Below, piece after piece: positions 18,047 to 27,046 of a stretch of 64,000 bases of DNA. Position 1 is the stretch's first letter. Each line of letters opens with the position of its first letter. The stretch lies in contig JAJFHL010000308.1 in NCBI GenBank assembly GCA_021775615.1, forward strand, positions 1 through 64,000, given 5' to 3'. The stretch comes from Hyphomicrobiales bacterium. GTDB taxonomy: Bacteria > Pseudomonadota > Alphaproteobacteria > Rhizobiales > JAJFHB01. The notes below the pieces were generated by a model that had not been told where the DNA came from, did not search any database, and saw only the letters and a program-made list of their open reading frames with translations. A program made the position numbers and the translations under genes.

Positions 18047-19105
18047 GTGGATATGACCACTGACTCTCAATATACCGTCCTGGTGCCGCCGCGCCTCTAT
18101 CTCGCCCGCATGATTGTTTTTCTGATCCTGGTCGGATTCATCGCGGCAATTCTCTACTCACAGATCATTCAGGCCTTTATTGCCAATCCGGGGCTGAACG
18201 GGCTGATTCTGGGTGTCCTGCTTTTGGGCATCGCCTATGCCTTCCGCCAGATCTTCCGGCTGTTTCCCGAGGTCAACTGGGTCAACAGCTTCCGCATCGC
18301 CGATCCGGGCCTGGAAATCAACCATACGCCGGTTCTGCTGGCCCCCATGGCAGCGCTCCTGCGCGACCGCCAGGGGCGCATGTCCCTGTCGACCCTGTCC
18401 ATGCGATCACTGCTGGAATCGCTGGCCAGCAGGCTCGACGAGGCGCGCGACATCTCGCGCTACATGATCGGGCTCCTGATATTCCTCGGCCTGCTCGGAA
18501 CCTTCTGGGGGCTGCTCAACACCGTCACCGCGGTCGGCGCCACCATCGAGTCCCTCGATATCTCGCAAAACGAGAGCGGGGCTGTCTTCGAGGAGCTCAA
18601 GACCGGCCTCGAAGCGCCGCTCGCCGGCATGGGCACCGCCTTCTCGTCATCGCTGTTCGGCCTTGCCGGATCTCTGGTGCTTGGCTTCCTCGACCTGCAG
18701 GCGAGCCAGGCTCAGAACCGGTTCTACAACAATCTCGAGGACTGGCTGTCCACGGTCACCGACATCTCGGCCGGAGAAGGCGGCGACTACACGGTTCCCC
18801 ACTATCTGCGTATGGACCTGCGCGACATGCAGGGTCAGATAGAGCGCATAGACAGCACGCTGCACGAGACGATCACCGCCGAACCGGACGACCCGGTTGA
18901 CATGGAGGCGATCGAACTCCTCGCCGACGCGGTGCACGGGCTGGTCAAGCAGATGCGCGAAGAGCAAAAAGTCGTGCGGCAATGGGCCCAGGCCCAGGCC
19001 GACCAGCAGACCGAGTTCAGGTCTGTGCTTGAGAAGCTGGCCGAAAACAAGGAGCCGGCGGCGCGCAAGGCGCCGCGCACGAGAGCAAAGAAGGTTGAAA
19101 GCTGA
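18047..19105 (+). CDS. MotA/TolQ/ExbB-like proton-channel family membrane protein
   Basis: The 352-residue protein has two N-terminal membrane segments (about residues 20-42 and 50-70). A cytoplasmic region (about 75-140) and two more segments follow (about 142-165, LLIFLGLLGTFWGLL, and 190-218). The tail is soluble, helical and Lys-rich. The arrangement and the GLLGTFWGL motif place it in the MotA/ExbB family of ion-driven stators. A GTG at 18047 or the ATG at 18053 may be the start. Its stop is 3 bases before the OmpA-like gene, so the two are a pair. No flagellar or TonB genes are nearby; the role is unknown. Confidence 0.82.
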   Translation: MDMTTDSQYTVLVPPRLYLARMIVFLILVGFIAAILYSQIIQAFIANPGLNGLILGVLLLGIAYAFRQIFRLFPEVNWVNSFRIADPGLEINHTPVLLAPMAALLRDRQGRMSLSTLSMRSLLESLASRLDEARDISRYMIGLLIFLGLLGTFWGLLNTVTAVGATIESLDISQNESGAVFEELKTGLEAPLAGMGTAFSSSLFGLAGSLVLGFLDLQASQAQNRFYNNLEDWLSTVTDISAGEGGDYTVPHYLRMDLRDMQGQIERIDSTLHETITAEPDDPVDMEAIELLADAVHGLVKQMREEQKVVRQWAQAQADQQTEFRSVLEKLAENKEPAARKAPRTRAKKVES

Positions 19106-19108
19106 TCC

Positions 19109-20137
19109 ATGGCCATAGCCAGACGCCAGCGCCGCCCAGCGGATGCCTTTTACTGGCCCGGCTTCGTCGACGCCATGGCAACGCTGCTGCTGGTCATCAT
19201 CTTCCTGTTGTCGATTTTCATGCTGGTGCAGTTCATGCTGGCGCGCGACATCTCCGGCCAGGACACAGCGCTCACTCGGCTGCGCTCGCAGATCGCCGAA
19301 CTCTCCGAGCTTCTGGCGCTTGAGAAGGTTTCGTCCTCCGAGCTGCAGACGACGCTCGCCAGCCTGGTCGATGAACTGGCGACAGCCGAAGACGAAAAGA
19401 ACCGGGTAACCGGACTGCTCGCGACCGAGCGCGGCAACGCGAATGAAACCGGCGGGCGCCTTTCAGCGCTGGAGGGCAAGCTGGCGGAAGAGAGGACGAT
19501 CCGCTCTCAGGCCCTCGCCCAGGTCGAGCTTCTCAACCAGCAGATTGCCGCACTGCGCCGCCAGCTTGGCGCTCTGCAGGCCGCGCTCGACGCGTCGGAA
19601 ACCCGCGACACCGAGGCCCAGTCGCAGATCGAGGACCTTGGCCGCCGCCTCAACGCGGCCCTGGCCCAGCGCGTCCAGCAACTTGCCCGCTACCGCTCGG
19701 AGTTCTTCGGCAAGCTGCGCGAGATCCTGAGCCAGCGCTCCGACATCCAGATTGTCGGCGACCGCTTCGTGTTCCAGGCCGAGGTGTTCTTCGCCACTGG
19801 CGAAGCCGACCTCAATCCGCAAGGACAGAGTGAGCTCGACAAGCTTGCGACCGCCCTAACCGAACTTCAGGGCATCATCCCTGACGACATCAACTGGGTG
19901 CTCCGCATCGACGGCCACACGGACAATGTGCCGATTCAGACTGCGCCCTTCCCGTCCAACTGGGAGCTTTCAACGGCGCGCGCCATCTCCGTGGTGCGTC
20001 ATCTGATCGACAATGGCGTGCCTGCCAAGCGCCTGGTCGCCGCCGGCTTCGGCGAATTCCAGCCACTGGAACCGGGCAACACGATTGATGCCAGACGCAA
20101 GAACCGCCGCATCGAACTGAAGCTGACCGAGCGTTGA
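19109..20137 (+). CDS. OmpA/MotB-like peptidoglycan-binding membrane protein
   Basis: A 342-residue protein with a single N-terminal membrane helix (about residues 18-42) carrying an acidic residue at its start (D21 in FVDAMATLL), like the proton-carrying Asp of MotB and ExbD. A long coiled coil (about 50-195) follows. The C-terminal OmpA domain (about 210-340) contains IDGHTDNVPI and the NRRIELKL end that grips peptidoglycan. With the preceding MotA-like gene it forms a stator-like unit in which proton flow could be coupled to the cell wall. Function has to be inferred; it is not a flagellar motB by context. Confidence 0.85.
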   Translation: MAIARRQRRPADAFYWPGFVDAMATLLLVIIFLLSIFMLVQFMLARDISGQDTALTRLRSQIAELSELLALEKVSSSELQTTLASLVDELATAEDEKNRVTGLLATERGNANETGGRLSALEGKLAEERTIRSQALAQVELLNQQIAALRRQLGALQAALDASETRDTEAQSQIEDLGRRLNAALAQRVQQLARYRSEFFGKLREILSQRSDIQIVGDRFVFQAEVFFATGEADLNPQGQSELDKLATALTELQGIIPDDINWVLRIDGHTDNVPIQTAPFPSNWELSTARAISVVRHLIDNGVPAKRLVAAGFGEFQPLEPGNTIDARRKNRRIELKLTER

Positions 20138-20183
20138 TCAAAGCGCTGGCGGACGGGGTGATCCCAACTCAAAGGAAGATCTG

Positions 20184-20966
20184 ATGGACCTGAAAGACAC
20201 GGTCTGTGTTGTAACGGGTGCTGGAGGCGGCATCGGCGCTGCCCTCGCCCGCGGGCGTGCCGCACGCGGCGCGGCCCATGTGGTGGTGGCGGATCTCGAC
20301 GGCGATGCGGCCGCAAATGTCGCGCAGGACATCGCCGGCACCGGGGTCGCCTGCGATGTCGGCCACGATGGTGCGGTCGAGGACCTGGTCGCCGAAACCG
20401 AAAACCGTCACGGGCGCATTGACCTGATCTGCTCCAATGCCGGCATCCTGCGCTCGGACGCACCAGGCGGCCACGTGGCCTCTGCTCCCGATGAAGACTG
20501 GATGGAGTGCTGGACAGTCAATGTCATGGCCCATGTGCGCATTGCACGCGCCGCCCTGCCGGCAATGCTGGAACGCGGCTCCGGCGCCTTTCTCATAACG
20601 GTGTCTGCCGCCGGCCTCTTGAACATCATCAACAACGCGACCTACGCCGCAACCAAACACGCCGCGCTCGGTTTTGCCGAATCCCTCGCCATCACCCATG
20701 GCGACGACGGCATTGCGGTGGCGGCTCTTTGCCCGCAGGCGGTCGACACCGCCATGGCGCGCGGCGCACGCCAGCCGAGCGGCGCCGGTGTCGACGGCAT
20801 CATGTCGGCTGAAGATGTTGCCGCCGCTGGGCTGGACGGTCTCGAACAGGGCCGGTTCCTGATCCTGCCGCACCCGCAGGTGCGCGAGTATTTTCAGAAC
20901 AAGGCGGAAAACTACGACCGCTGGGTCGGCGGCATGCGCAAGTTCCGGCGCTCGCTGGTTTCGTGA
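20184..20966 (+). CDS. SDR family oxidoreductase
   Basis: The 260-residue protein is a classical short-chain dehydrogenase: the cofactor motif TGAGGGIG spans residues 11-18, and the catalytic S141, Y154 and K158 lie in YAATK. NAG is read as SNAG. A Shine-Dalgarno AAGGAAG precedes the ATG. It starts 46 bases after the OmpA-like gene on the same strand and may be co-transcribed, but no functional link is evident. The C-terminal part (LPHPQVREYFQNKAENYDRW) is typical of a subgroup with unknown substrates. Confidence 0.9.
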   Translation: MDLKDTVCVVTGAGGGIGAALARGRAARGAAHVVVADLDGDAAANVAQDIAGTGVACDVGHDGAVEDLVAETENRHGRIDLICSNAGILRSDAPGGHVASAPDEDWMECWTVNVMAHVRIARAALPAMLERGSGAFLITVSAAGLLNIINNATYAATKHAALGFAESLAITHGDDGIAVAALCPQAVDTAMARGARQPSGAGVDGIMSAEDVAAAGLDGLEQGRFLILPHPQVREYFQNKAENYDRWVGGMRKFRRSLVS

Positions 20967-20975
20967 CCGGACCGC

Positions 20976-23900
20976 CTAGCGGGCGCCCTCGCCCACGACC
21001 ATGAACGGCGCCCAGTAGGCGGGATGCGATTTCTGCGGATCGCCGCTCTCGATCAGCGTCAGCATGGACCGGCGCAACGCTTCGGCGCGGCCAATTTCCG
21101 GGTTGGCTTCGAGCTGGGCGAAGGTCTGCGTTGTCAGTTCCACCGCTGCCTGCGAATTGACCGGCCAGTGCGAGACGAGCAGTGAACGAGCCCCGGCATA
21201 GAAGAAGGCGCGCGCCAGTCCGGAGAGTGCTTCCGCATTGCCGTTTTCGCCGGCCGCCGTGTTGCAGGCCGATAGAACCACCCAGTCCGCATCGAGCTTG
21301 AGCTGGGCAACCTCCGACGCGGTGAGCAGTCCGTCATCGTCTTTGCTCGCCTCGTCAGGCGGGGTGAGAACCAGGGCGGGCTCCGCCAGCCCGTTCAGTT
21401 CGCCGGTGACAAGCCCGTGTGTGGCGAAATGGACGACACGGTAATTCGACAGGTTGTCCGCTTCATTCATTGCCTTGATCGCCGCCTCGGTCGCATTGGC
21501 GCCAAGCAGTATCTCGCTCTGCGGCGCTCCGAGACTGCGAGCGACACCACACAACTCGCCCGTGGTTTCGGGAAGTGGTGACAGATGCCGGACCTTTTCG
21601 GCATCCGCCTCAACACCGCGAAAATAGCTGGCGATCGTCTCGGCTCCGCCACCGCTTGCGATGTGGAAGCGTCCGTCCCAGTCAGCACAGCTCTTTACCC
21701 GGAAGGCGCTGTCGTCTGACCCGCTTGCACCCTTGAGCAGCGGATTGCCGAACCCGATGAAGGGGTGTTCGGCATTGCTGGCCTTGGCGTTCCGCCGCAA
21801 TGCGGCAAGCGAAGCCACAGAGGGCAATACGGTGATCGCGTGATCACGCACCAACCATGCCGCGTCGGCGATGCCGCCTGTCTGGTCACCGTCAGGGCCA
21901 GGTGCCTCGCTCACCAGAACCTGCCACGGCAGTGACGTGAGCGGCCCCGAAGGTACGATGATCAACTCCTTGCCCTTTATGATGCTCTCGACCGGACCCA
22001 ACAGCTGTGCATAGAGATCGAAGGCCGCTGCGAACAGGCCGACATCATCGCCGGCTGAGCTGATCGCTCCTCTTGTCCGGTCAATTCCGAACCCGCTGCG
22101 CAAGACGCGTATTTTCTCCGCAAGCGCCTTTGAACCTGCAGGTATGCGAGCCCATTTGATGCCGCTCCTGGACAACGCCCAGACAAAACTCTCCTCCGGT
22201 ACCGGGCCGGTCTCCTGCACATCGAGAAAGAACACCAGCGCCTCGTTGCCGCCCAGGAGTTTCTGAGCCGTTGCCAGCGCGAGCGGCTCCGGATTGGTGA
22301 GCGTGGAATAGTCGCGAAAATCCGTTGCAAGCGTGCGGTCGATGGCTGCGGCGCGATTGTTGAATTCGGACATTTTCAATTGCAAGGCCGCAACAAGATT
22401 CCTATCACGCTCGCCGACCGGCTTGGAAATTGCGGCAATCAGCTGCTGGTGTGCCGTTTTCCAATTGCTGGCGAGGTCCTGTCGTTCGCGCACCAGATCA
22501 CTTAGCGACGATTTGTCGGCCTGCAGCCGCGTTGCCATTTGGGCAAGAGCCCGCGCGGCACGCGATGCCTGTGCACGCTGTGCCAGCCTGAACGCTTCGT
22601 CCCTCAAACCATCACGTTCGTCCGTATCGGCATCAGCGAGGTGCTTGAGCACACGTACCGATCCGTGAAAAGCTTGGCGCATCGACGCTGCAGCGGACGG
22701 GCCTTCGGCGGAAAGTGGGTTTGAGTGAGCATCTCCGAGGGTCGCATCCTCAGCGATCAGGACTTCGGCTGCGCGCCGGAAATGTATAAGGGCCGCCGCC
22801 CAGCGTTTGCGAAAAAGTTGGTTGTAAGCCAGATTGTTCAGGCTGTTCGCGAGCCCCGGGTCGGTCTCGCCGAGAACATTTTCCCATATGGCAAGGGCGC
22901 GCTTCAACAAGTCCCCGGCCTTTTCACGGTGGCCTTGATCGCCGTAAACAAGTGCAAGATTGTTCAGAACCTGTGCAACATTCGGGCTGTCCGGACCGTA
23001 GGTTGTTTCGACCGCGCTAATCGCACGCTGCAGGAGTGATTCCGCCTCGGCAAGACGTTTCCGCTGACGATAGAGTTCGGCGAGGCTAATCAGACCACTG
23101 ACCATGTCCTCTGGAGCCTTTGCTTCGTAGATGGCTAGGGACTGCTTGAACATCGACTCCGCGTCCCGATAGCGGAGCTGCGCCCAGTAAGCCACGGCCA
23201 GTTCGTGGATGCTTGCGGCAACGGCGAGGTGGTTGGAGCCCTCCGACGCCTTGAGGATCTCGACGACACGCTCGAGCATAGCCGTGGAGACTTCATGCTT
23301 TCCCTGCCGCCGGTAAATTTTGGCCATGTCGATGAGGATCACTCCCACCCTCTGGTCTTCGGCGCCAACCGATTCCTCCAGAATTCCAAGAGCTTGTCTG
23401 AGCAGAGGCTCCGCCTCCGCGAACCTTCCTTGTTCATTGTAGAACAGGGCGAGGTTGCGAAGTGTCCTCGCGACCTCCACATGGCGCTTCCCGGATGCAT
23501 CTTCCCGCGCCGTCACGGCATATCGATAGAACTGCTCGGCCTCACGCTTACGGTTTTGGCCACGGTAGATGTTCGCGAGTATGCTCACTGCGACTGCCAG
23601 TTCATGCTTGTTCGGCCCGGTAGCGTTTTCCCAGGTCGTGACGGCACGCTTCTGAACCCGCGCTGCCTTGTCGTCCGCCTTCTGCATGTAATAGACGTAG
23701 GCCAGGTCCTCGAGACTCCGCGCGAGGTCGGGATGCGGCTCGGAATAAACGAGTTCGTGAATTTCCAGTATGCGTTCAAGCAGCGGTTCAGCCTGGTGGT
23801 ATTGACGCCTGGTGATGTAGATGTCGCCGAGCGCGTCTAGTGTCGCCGCGACCAACCTATTGTTCTTGCCGAGCGCCTTCTCGCGGATCGAAAGCATACG

Positions 23901-24212
23901 CTTGAGCAGTAGGATTGCCTCACGCTGATCGCCGTAACTAAGCAACAGCTCGACAACCACACCAAGCGCGTCCGCATAATCCGTGTGTTCCGTTCCCAAT
24001 AGGGTGCCGACCAGATCGGCATGGCGTCTGGCCAGCGGCAGGGCATCTGAAATCCGGCCCTGTTCACGCAGGTCAGCTATTTGTTCGGACAGGGCAACTG
24101 TTTCTTCAGCCTGCCGTTGCGTGAAGAACTCGGCCGCAATCCACAGAAGAGCCGCTGCAACAGGCAAAATGAGAAATGCCAAAAACCTGTGTGATGCGAG
24201 AAAATCAATCAT
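20976..24212 (-). CDS. Membrane-anchored TPR-CHAT protein (predicted caspase-like protease)
   Basis: The 1078-residue protein starts with one membrane helix (about residues 9-28). Many 42-residue TPR units of the kinesin-light-chain type follow (about 60-480), then a helical linker, and a C-terminal CHAT domain (about 720-1075). The caspase-type catalytic pair is intact: H932 in HFATHG and C983 in LSACNTAAG. CHAT proteins are clan CD cysteine proteases, some of which act in stress, defence or controlled proteolysis. No gasdermin, CRISPR or NTPase partner lies beside it. It is convergent with the SDR gene, 9 bases apart. Confidence 0.9.
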   Translation of the reverse strand: MIDFLASHRFLAFLILPVAAALLWIAAEFFTQRQAEETVALSEQIADLREQGRISDALPLARRHADLVGTLLGTEHTDYADALGVVVELLLSYGDQREAILLLKRMLSIREKALGKNNRLVAATLDALGDIYITRRQYHQAEPLLERILEIHELVYSEPHPDLARSLEDLAYVYYMQKADDKAARVQKRAVTTWENATGPNKHELAVAVSILANIYRGQNRKREAEQFYRYAVTAREDASGKRHVEVARTLRNLALFYNEQGRFAEAEPLLRQALGILEESVGAEDQRVGVILIDMAKIYRRQGKHEVSTAMLERVVEILKASEGSNHLAVAASIHELAVAYWAQLRYRDAESMFKQSLAIYEAKAPEDMVSGLISLAELYRQRKRLAEAESLLQRAISAVETTYGPDSPNVAQVLNNLALVYGDQGHREKAGDLLKRALAIWENVLGETDPGLANSLNNLAYNQLFRKRWAAALIHFRRAAEVLIAEDATLGDAHSNPLSAEGPSAAASMRQAFHGSVRVLKHLADADTDERDGLRDEAFRLAQRAQASRAARALAQMATRLQADKSSLSDLVRERQDLASNWKTAHQQLIAAISKPVGERDRNLVAALQLKMSEFNNRAAAIDRTLATDFRDYSTLTNPEPLALATAQKLLGGNEALVFFLDVQETGPVPEESFVWALSRSGIKWARIPAGSKALAEKIRVLRSGFGIDRTRGAISSAGDDVGLFAAAFDLYAQLLGPVESIIKGKELIIVPSGPLTSLPWQVLVSEAPGPDGDQTGGIADAAWLVRDHAITVLPSVASLAALRRNAKASNAEHPFIGFGNPLLKGASGSDDSAFRVKSCADWDGRFHIASGGGAETIASYFRGVEADAEKVRHLSPLPETTGELCGVARSLGAPQSEILLGANATEAAIKAMNEADNLSNYRVVHFATHGLVTGELNGLAEPALVLTPPDEASKDDDGLLTASEVAQLKLDADWVVLSACNTAAGENGNAEALSGLARAFFYAGARSLLVSHWPVNSQAAVELTTQTFAQLEANPEIGRAEALRRSMLTLIESGDPQKSHPAYWAPFMVVGEGAR

Positions 24213-24345
24213 TGTCCGGAACTTAGAAACGCCCGAACTCTACTGCCGCCGGCGGCCCGGGACAACGGGGCCACGACATTTGTAACAATTGGTCAAGCCA
24301 GATTTGCGTGAGATCAAGAGCGGTTTACGTTTGCGCGGAACTGCT

Positions 24346-26166
24346 CTAAGCCTCGAATTGCAGCTCCGCCAGGCGCGCATAGAGCCCGCCCTGCTGCATC
24401 AGCTCGTCGTGGCTGCCCTGCGCCACCACCTTGCCTGCATCCAGCACCACGATGCGGTCGGCGTTGCGCACGGTGGCGAGACGGTGGGCGATGACCAGGG
24501 TCGTGCGGCCCTGCATCAGGTGCTCCAGCGCCTGCTGCACCAGCTTCTCCGATTCCGCGTCGAGCGCGCTGGTGGCTTCGTCAAGCAGGAGGACCGGCGC
24601 GTCTTTCAGAAGCGCCCTTGCCACCGCGAGACGCTGGCGCTGTCCGCCCGACAGGGCGATGCCGCGCTCGCCGAAGACCGTCTCGTAACCCTTTGGCGTG
24701 CCGGAGATAAAGTCGTGGGCCAGCGCCGCCCTGGCGGCGGCCTCGACCTCGTCGTCGCTCGCCTCGGGGCGGCCATAGCGGATGTTCTCCTTGGCCGACA
24801 TGGAAAAGATCACCGTGTCCTGCGGCACCAGGGCAACGAGGCCGCGCACCACGTTTGGATCGGCGACCGCCACATCCACCCCATCGAGCCGCACCGAGCC
24901 GCCACGTGGATCGTAGAACCTGAGCAACAGGTTGAAGATGGTGCTCTTGCCGGCGCCCGACGGGCCGACAATGGCCACGGTCTCACCGGGCGCCACCGCG
25001 AAGGACACATCGTTGATCGCGGCAAAGTCGGGCCGGGTGGGATAGGAGAACATGACGTTCTCAAACCTGATCTCACCGCGCGCCGGTTCGGGGATCGGCT
25101 GCGGATTGTCGACCACTTTGATATCGGGCTCGATCGAGAGCAGTTCAGACAGGCGCTCCGCCGCGCCCGCGGCCGCCTGCACCTGCCCCCAGACTTCCGA
25201 CAGCGCCCCCATGGCGCCGGCCGCAAAGGCGGCGTACAGGACGAACTGGGAAAGCTCTCCGGCGCTCAACCTGCCGTCGAGCACATCCCTGGCGCCATAC
25301 CACAGCACCGCGACCACGCTGGAGAAGGTGATGAAGATGATACAGGCAGTGAGCAGCGCCCGGGCGCGGGCACGCTGGCGCGCCGTATCGAACGCCGTGC
25401 CGGTGACCCGCGAGAACGTCTCCTGATCGCGGAACTGGCGCACGAAGGCCTGCACGGTCTGGATCGCGGTGAGCCGTTCGGTCGCAAAGGCGGCGGTGTC
25501 GGCAAGAGTGTCCTGGGCCTTGCGGGAAAGACGCCTGACCCAGCGTCCAAACACCACAAGCGGCAGCACGATGAACGGCAGGGCAAGGAGCACCAGCCCA
25601 CTCAGTTTGAGGCTGGTCACCACCATCATGACAACCGCGCCGATGAACAGCACCATGTTGCGCAGGGCGACCGACGCAGTGGAACCGAAAGCCTCCTTGA
25701 TCTGCGTCGTGTCGGCGGTCAGCCGCGACAGCACTTCGCCGACCGGCGTCACTTCGTAAAAGCTGAGGCTCAGTTCGGTGAGTTTGCGGAACACTGCATC
25801 GCGCAGATCCGCCACCACACGCTCGCCGATCCAGGTGACGAAATAGAACCGGGACGCGCTTGCCACCGCAAGCACCAGGGCCACCACGATCAGCATGCCG
25901 AAATACTGGTCGATGAAGAGGGCGTTCTCCCGGCTGAAACCGTTGTCGATCATGCGCCGTATGGCCAGCGGCACCACAAGTGTCGCCGAAGCCGCTGCCA
26001 TGAGCGCCACCAGGGCGGCAAGAATTCGTCCCCGGTAGGGCGCGAGGAACGGCACGATCCTGCGCAGCGGCTGCAGGGTGGTCGCCCGCGCCGCCGCGGT
26101 ATCGGTCTGCCCGTCTGTCGAGCTGGATTGCGCTGGTCGTGCGCTATGGTGAACGTCTTCCGACAC
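24346..26166 (-). CDS. ABC exporter (membrane and ATPase domains fused)
   Basis: A 606-residue half-transporter: six membrane helices in residues 45-320, then a nucleotide-binding domain with Walker A GPSGAGKS (401-408), signature LSGGQ (505-509), Walker B VLLLDE (525-530) and the switch H561. Overall similarity is to MsbA/MDR-type exporters that dimerise and move lipids or hydrophobic compounds. The gene is divergent from rpmE (L31), the usual rhizobial neighbour. The substrate is not evident. Confidence 0.93.
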   Translation of the reverse strand: MSEDVHHSARPAQSSSTDGQTDTAAARATTLQPLRRIVPFLAPYRGRILAALVALMAAASATLVVPLAIRRMIDNGFSRENALFIDQYFGMLIVVALVLAVASASRFYFVTWIGERVVADLRDAVFRKLTELSLSFYEVTPVGEVLSRLTADTTQIKEAFGSTASVALRNMVLFIGAVVMMVVTSLKLSGLVLLALPFIVLPLVVFGRWVRRLSRKAQDTLADTAAFATERLTAIQTVQAFVRQFRDQETFSRVTGTAFDTARQRARARALLTACIIFITFSSVVAVLWYGARDVLDGRLSAGELSQFVLYAAFAAGAMGALSEVWGQVQAAAGAAERLSELLSIEPDIKVVDNPQPIPEPARGEIRFENVMFSYPTRPDFAAINDVSFAVAPGETVAIVGPSGAGKSTIFNLLLRFYDPRGGSVRLDGVDVAVADPNVVRGLVALVPQDTVIFSMSAKENIRYGRPEASDDEVEAAARAALAHDFISGTPKGYETVFGERGIALSGGQRQRLAVARALLKDAPVLLLDEATSALDAESEKLVQQALEHLMQGRTTLVIAHRLATVRNADRIVVLDAGKVVAQGSHDELMQQGGLYARLAELQFEA

Positions 26167-26255
26167 TTAACGTGGTTCCATCCCGGCGTTGACGTGTTAT
26201 CTGCGCCATCTTGATGGACCAAATGTGTCAACCCGGCAAGCAATGTCACGTGACG

Positions 26256-26303
26256 GAGTTACCGTGGGGCAGAGTTACGGTGTGACTGAGTTACCATGGC
26301 AAT
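26256..26303. promoter_or_regulatory. Three 16-bp direct repeats between divergent genes
   Basis: GAGTTAC begins at 26256, 26272 and 26288, an exact 16-base spacing. The copies continue CGTGGGGCA, GGTGTGACT and CATGGCAAT. They lie in the 247-base gap between the ABC exporter and rpmE, just upstream of the rpmE promoter candidate. Tandem binding sites for a regulator are possible, but a chance or slippage origin cannot be excluded. Confidence 0.4.
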
Positions 26304-26311
26304 GATCGCGC

Positions 26312-26340
26312 TTGCATCACAATCGCGGCTTGAGTATACC
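26312..26340 (+). promoter_or_regulatory. Candidate promoter of rpmE
   Basis: TTGCAT (26312-26317), a 17-base spacer and TATACC (26335-26340) make a plausible sigma-70-type promoter. It would give a leader of about 67 bases before the L31 ATG. Confidence 0.5.
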
Positions 26341-26413
26341 CTGCCTCCGAACAGAGCGCTCCACCGCCGGTGTGACGCGCCATATGCCTGTTGATACACT
26401 GCGAGGATCAGAG

Positions 26414-26635
26414 ATGAAAAAAAACACTCATCCTGACTACCACACCATCACGGTCGTGATGACCGATGGCACCACCTACGAGACCCGCTCGACCTGGGGC
26501 TCGGAAGGCGATTCGATGACCCTGGACATCGATCCCAAGACGCACCCCGCCTGGACCGGCGGCGGACAGCATCTGATCGACCGCGGTGGGCGGCTGTCGA
26601 AGTTCAAGAAGAAATACGAAGGCTTTCTCGGCTAG
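26414..26635 (+). CDS. rpmE: 50S ribosomal protein L31
   Basis: The 73-residue product ([19 protein letters not shown] and then [16 protein letters not shown]) is L31 of the alphaproteobacterial form. It lacks the zinc-binding cysteines seen in zinc-type L31. The ATG at 26414 is preceded by a purine-rich GAGGATCAGAG. The stop codon lies inside the left terminal inverted repeat of the element at 26632-27003, so that element abuts, and supplies, the end of the gene. Confidence 0.95.
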   Translation: MKKNTHPDYHTITVVMTDGTTYETRSTWGSEGDSMTLDIDPKTHPAWTGGGQHLIDRGGRLSKFKKKYEGFLG

Positions 26636-27003
26636 ATCGTTTCACGTTCACACGGAAACGTTTGATGGCGCCAAATCGGTTCGTCCGGTAAGAGCAGCCT
26701 GCGTCCGGTTGGACGCAGACAAGCTGCTCGTGCTTAGTAAAATAGATCAAATACTCTGCGCTTAACCGGGATCGGTTAAGCGCAGTTTGATCTATGCGCG
26801 GTGCGCAGCGCGATGTGGTGCATCGGGCAAGCGCCGCAACGTGGCTGGAGGACCGATTTGGCCCACCGAAGGCCGCGATTTCGCGCCTTCTGGACTGCGT
26901 TACGGCCCCCTTGTGGACGGCAAGTCCACGGCGGGAACCGTGCCTCGCCAGTAGACGCGAAGTCCCGGTCAAAGCGATTCCGTGTGAACGTGAAGCGATC
27001 TAG
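26632..27003. mobile_element. MITE-like element with 26-bp terminal inverted repeats
   Basis: The ends, 26632-26657 and 26978-27003, are inverted copies over 26 bases with one mismatch; the shared core is TTCACGTTCACACGGAA. Inside are two strong hairpins. One is at 26692-26729, with nested stems GAGCAGC/GCTGCTC and CTGCGTCC/GGACGCAG. The other is at 26742-26795, with ATAGATCAAA/TTTGATCTAT and TGCGCTTAACC/GGTTAAGCGCA. No convincing gene is inside. Size, ends and structure fit a non-autonomous miniature element or a rhizobial composite repeat. No target-site duplication could be assigned. It fills nearly all of the 411-base gap 26636-27046. Confidence 0.6.
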
Positions 27004-27046
27004 ACCCTCTGGTCTTTCTGCCGAATAGAGCGGGCCCAGCGCCGAT

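Noticed and set aside
18047-20966. Zorya-type defence system (ZorA/ZorB)
   Set aside because: The MotA-like and OmpA-like pair resembles ZorAB in outline, but the channel protein lacks the very long cytoplasmic tail and no ZorC, ZorD or ZorE gene follows; the next gene is an ordinary SDR.
24300-24345. Terminator of the ABC exporter gene
   Set aside because: AGAGCGGTT and AACTGCTCT form only an imperfect stem with a large loop and no T run in either direction.
20976-26166. CHAT protease plus ABC exporter as a toxin-export or defence cassette
   Set aside because: The two genes are 133 bases apart on the same strand, but the exporter is the usual rhizobial neighbour of rpmE, and there is no small toxin, effector or immunity gene between or around them.
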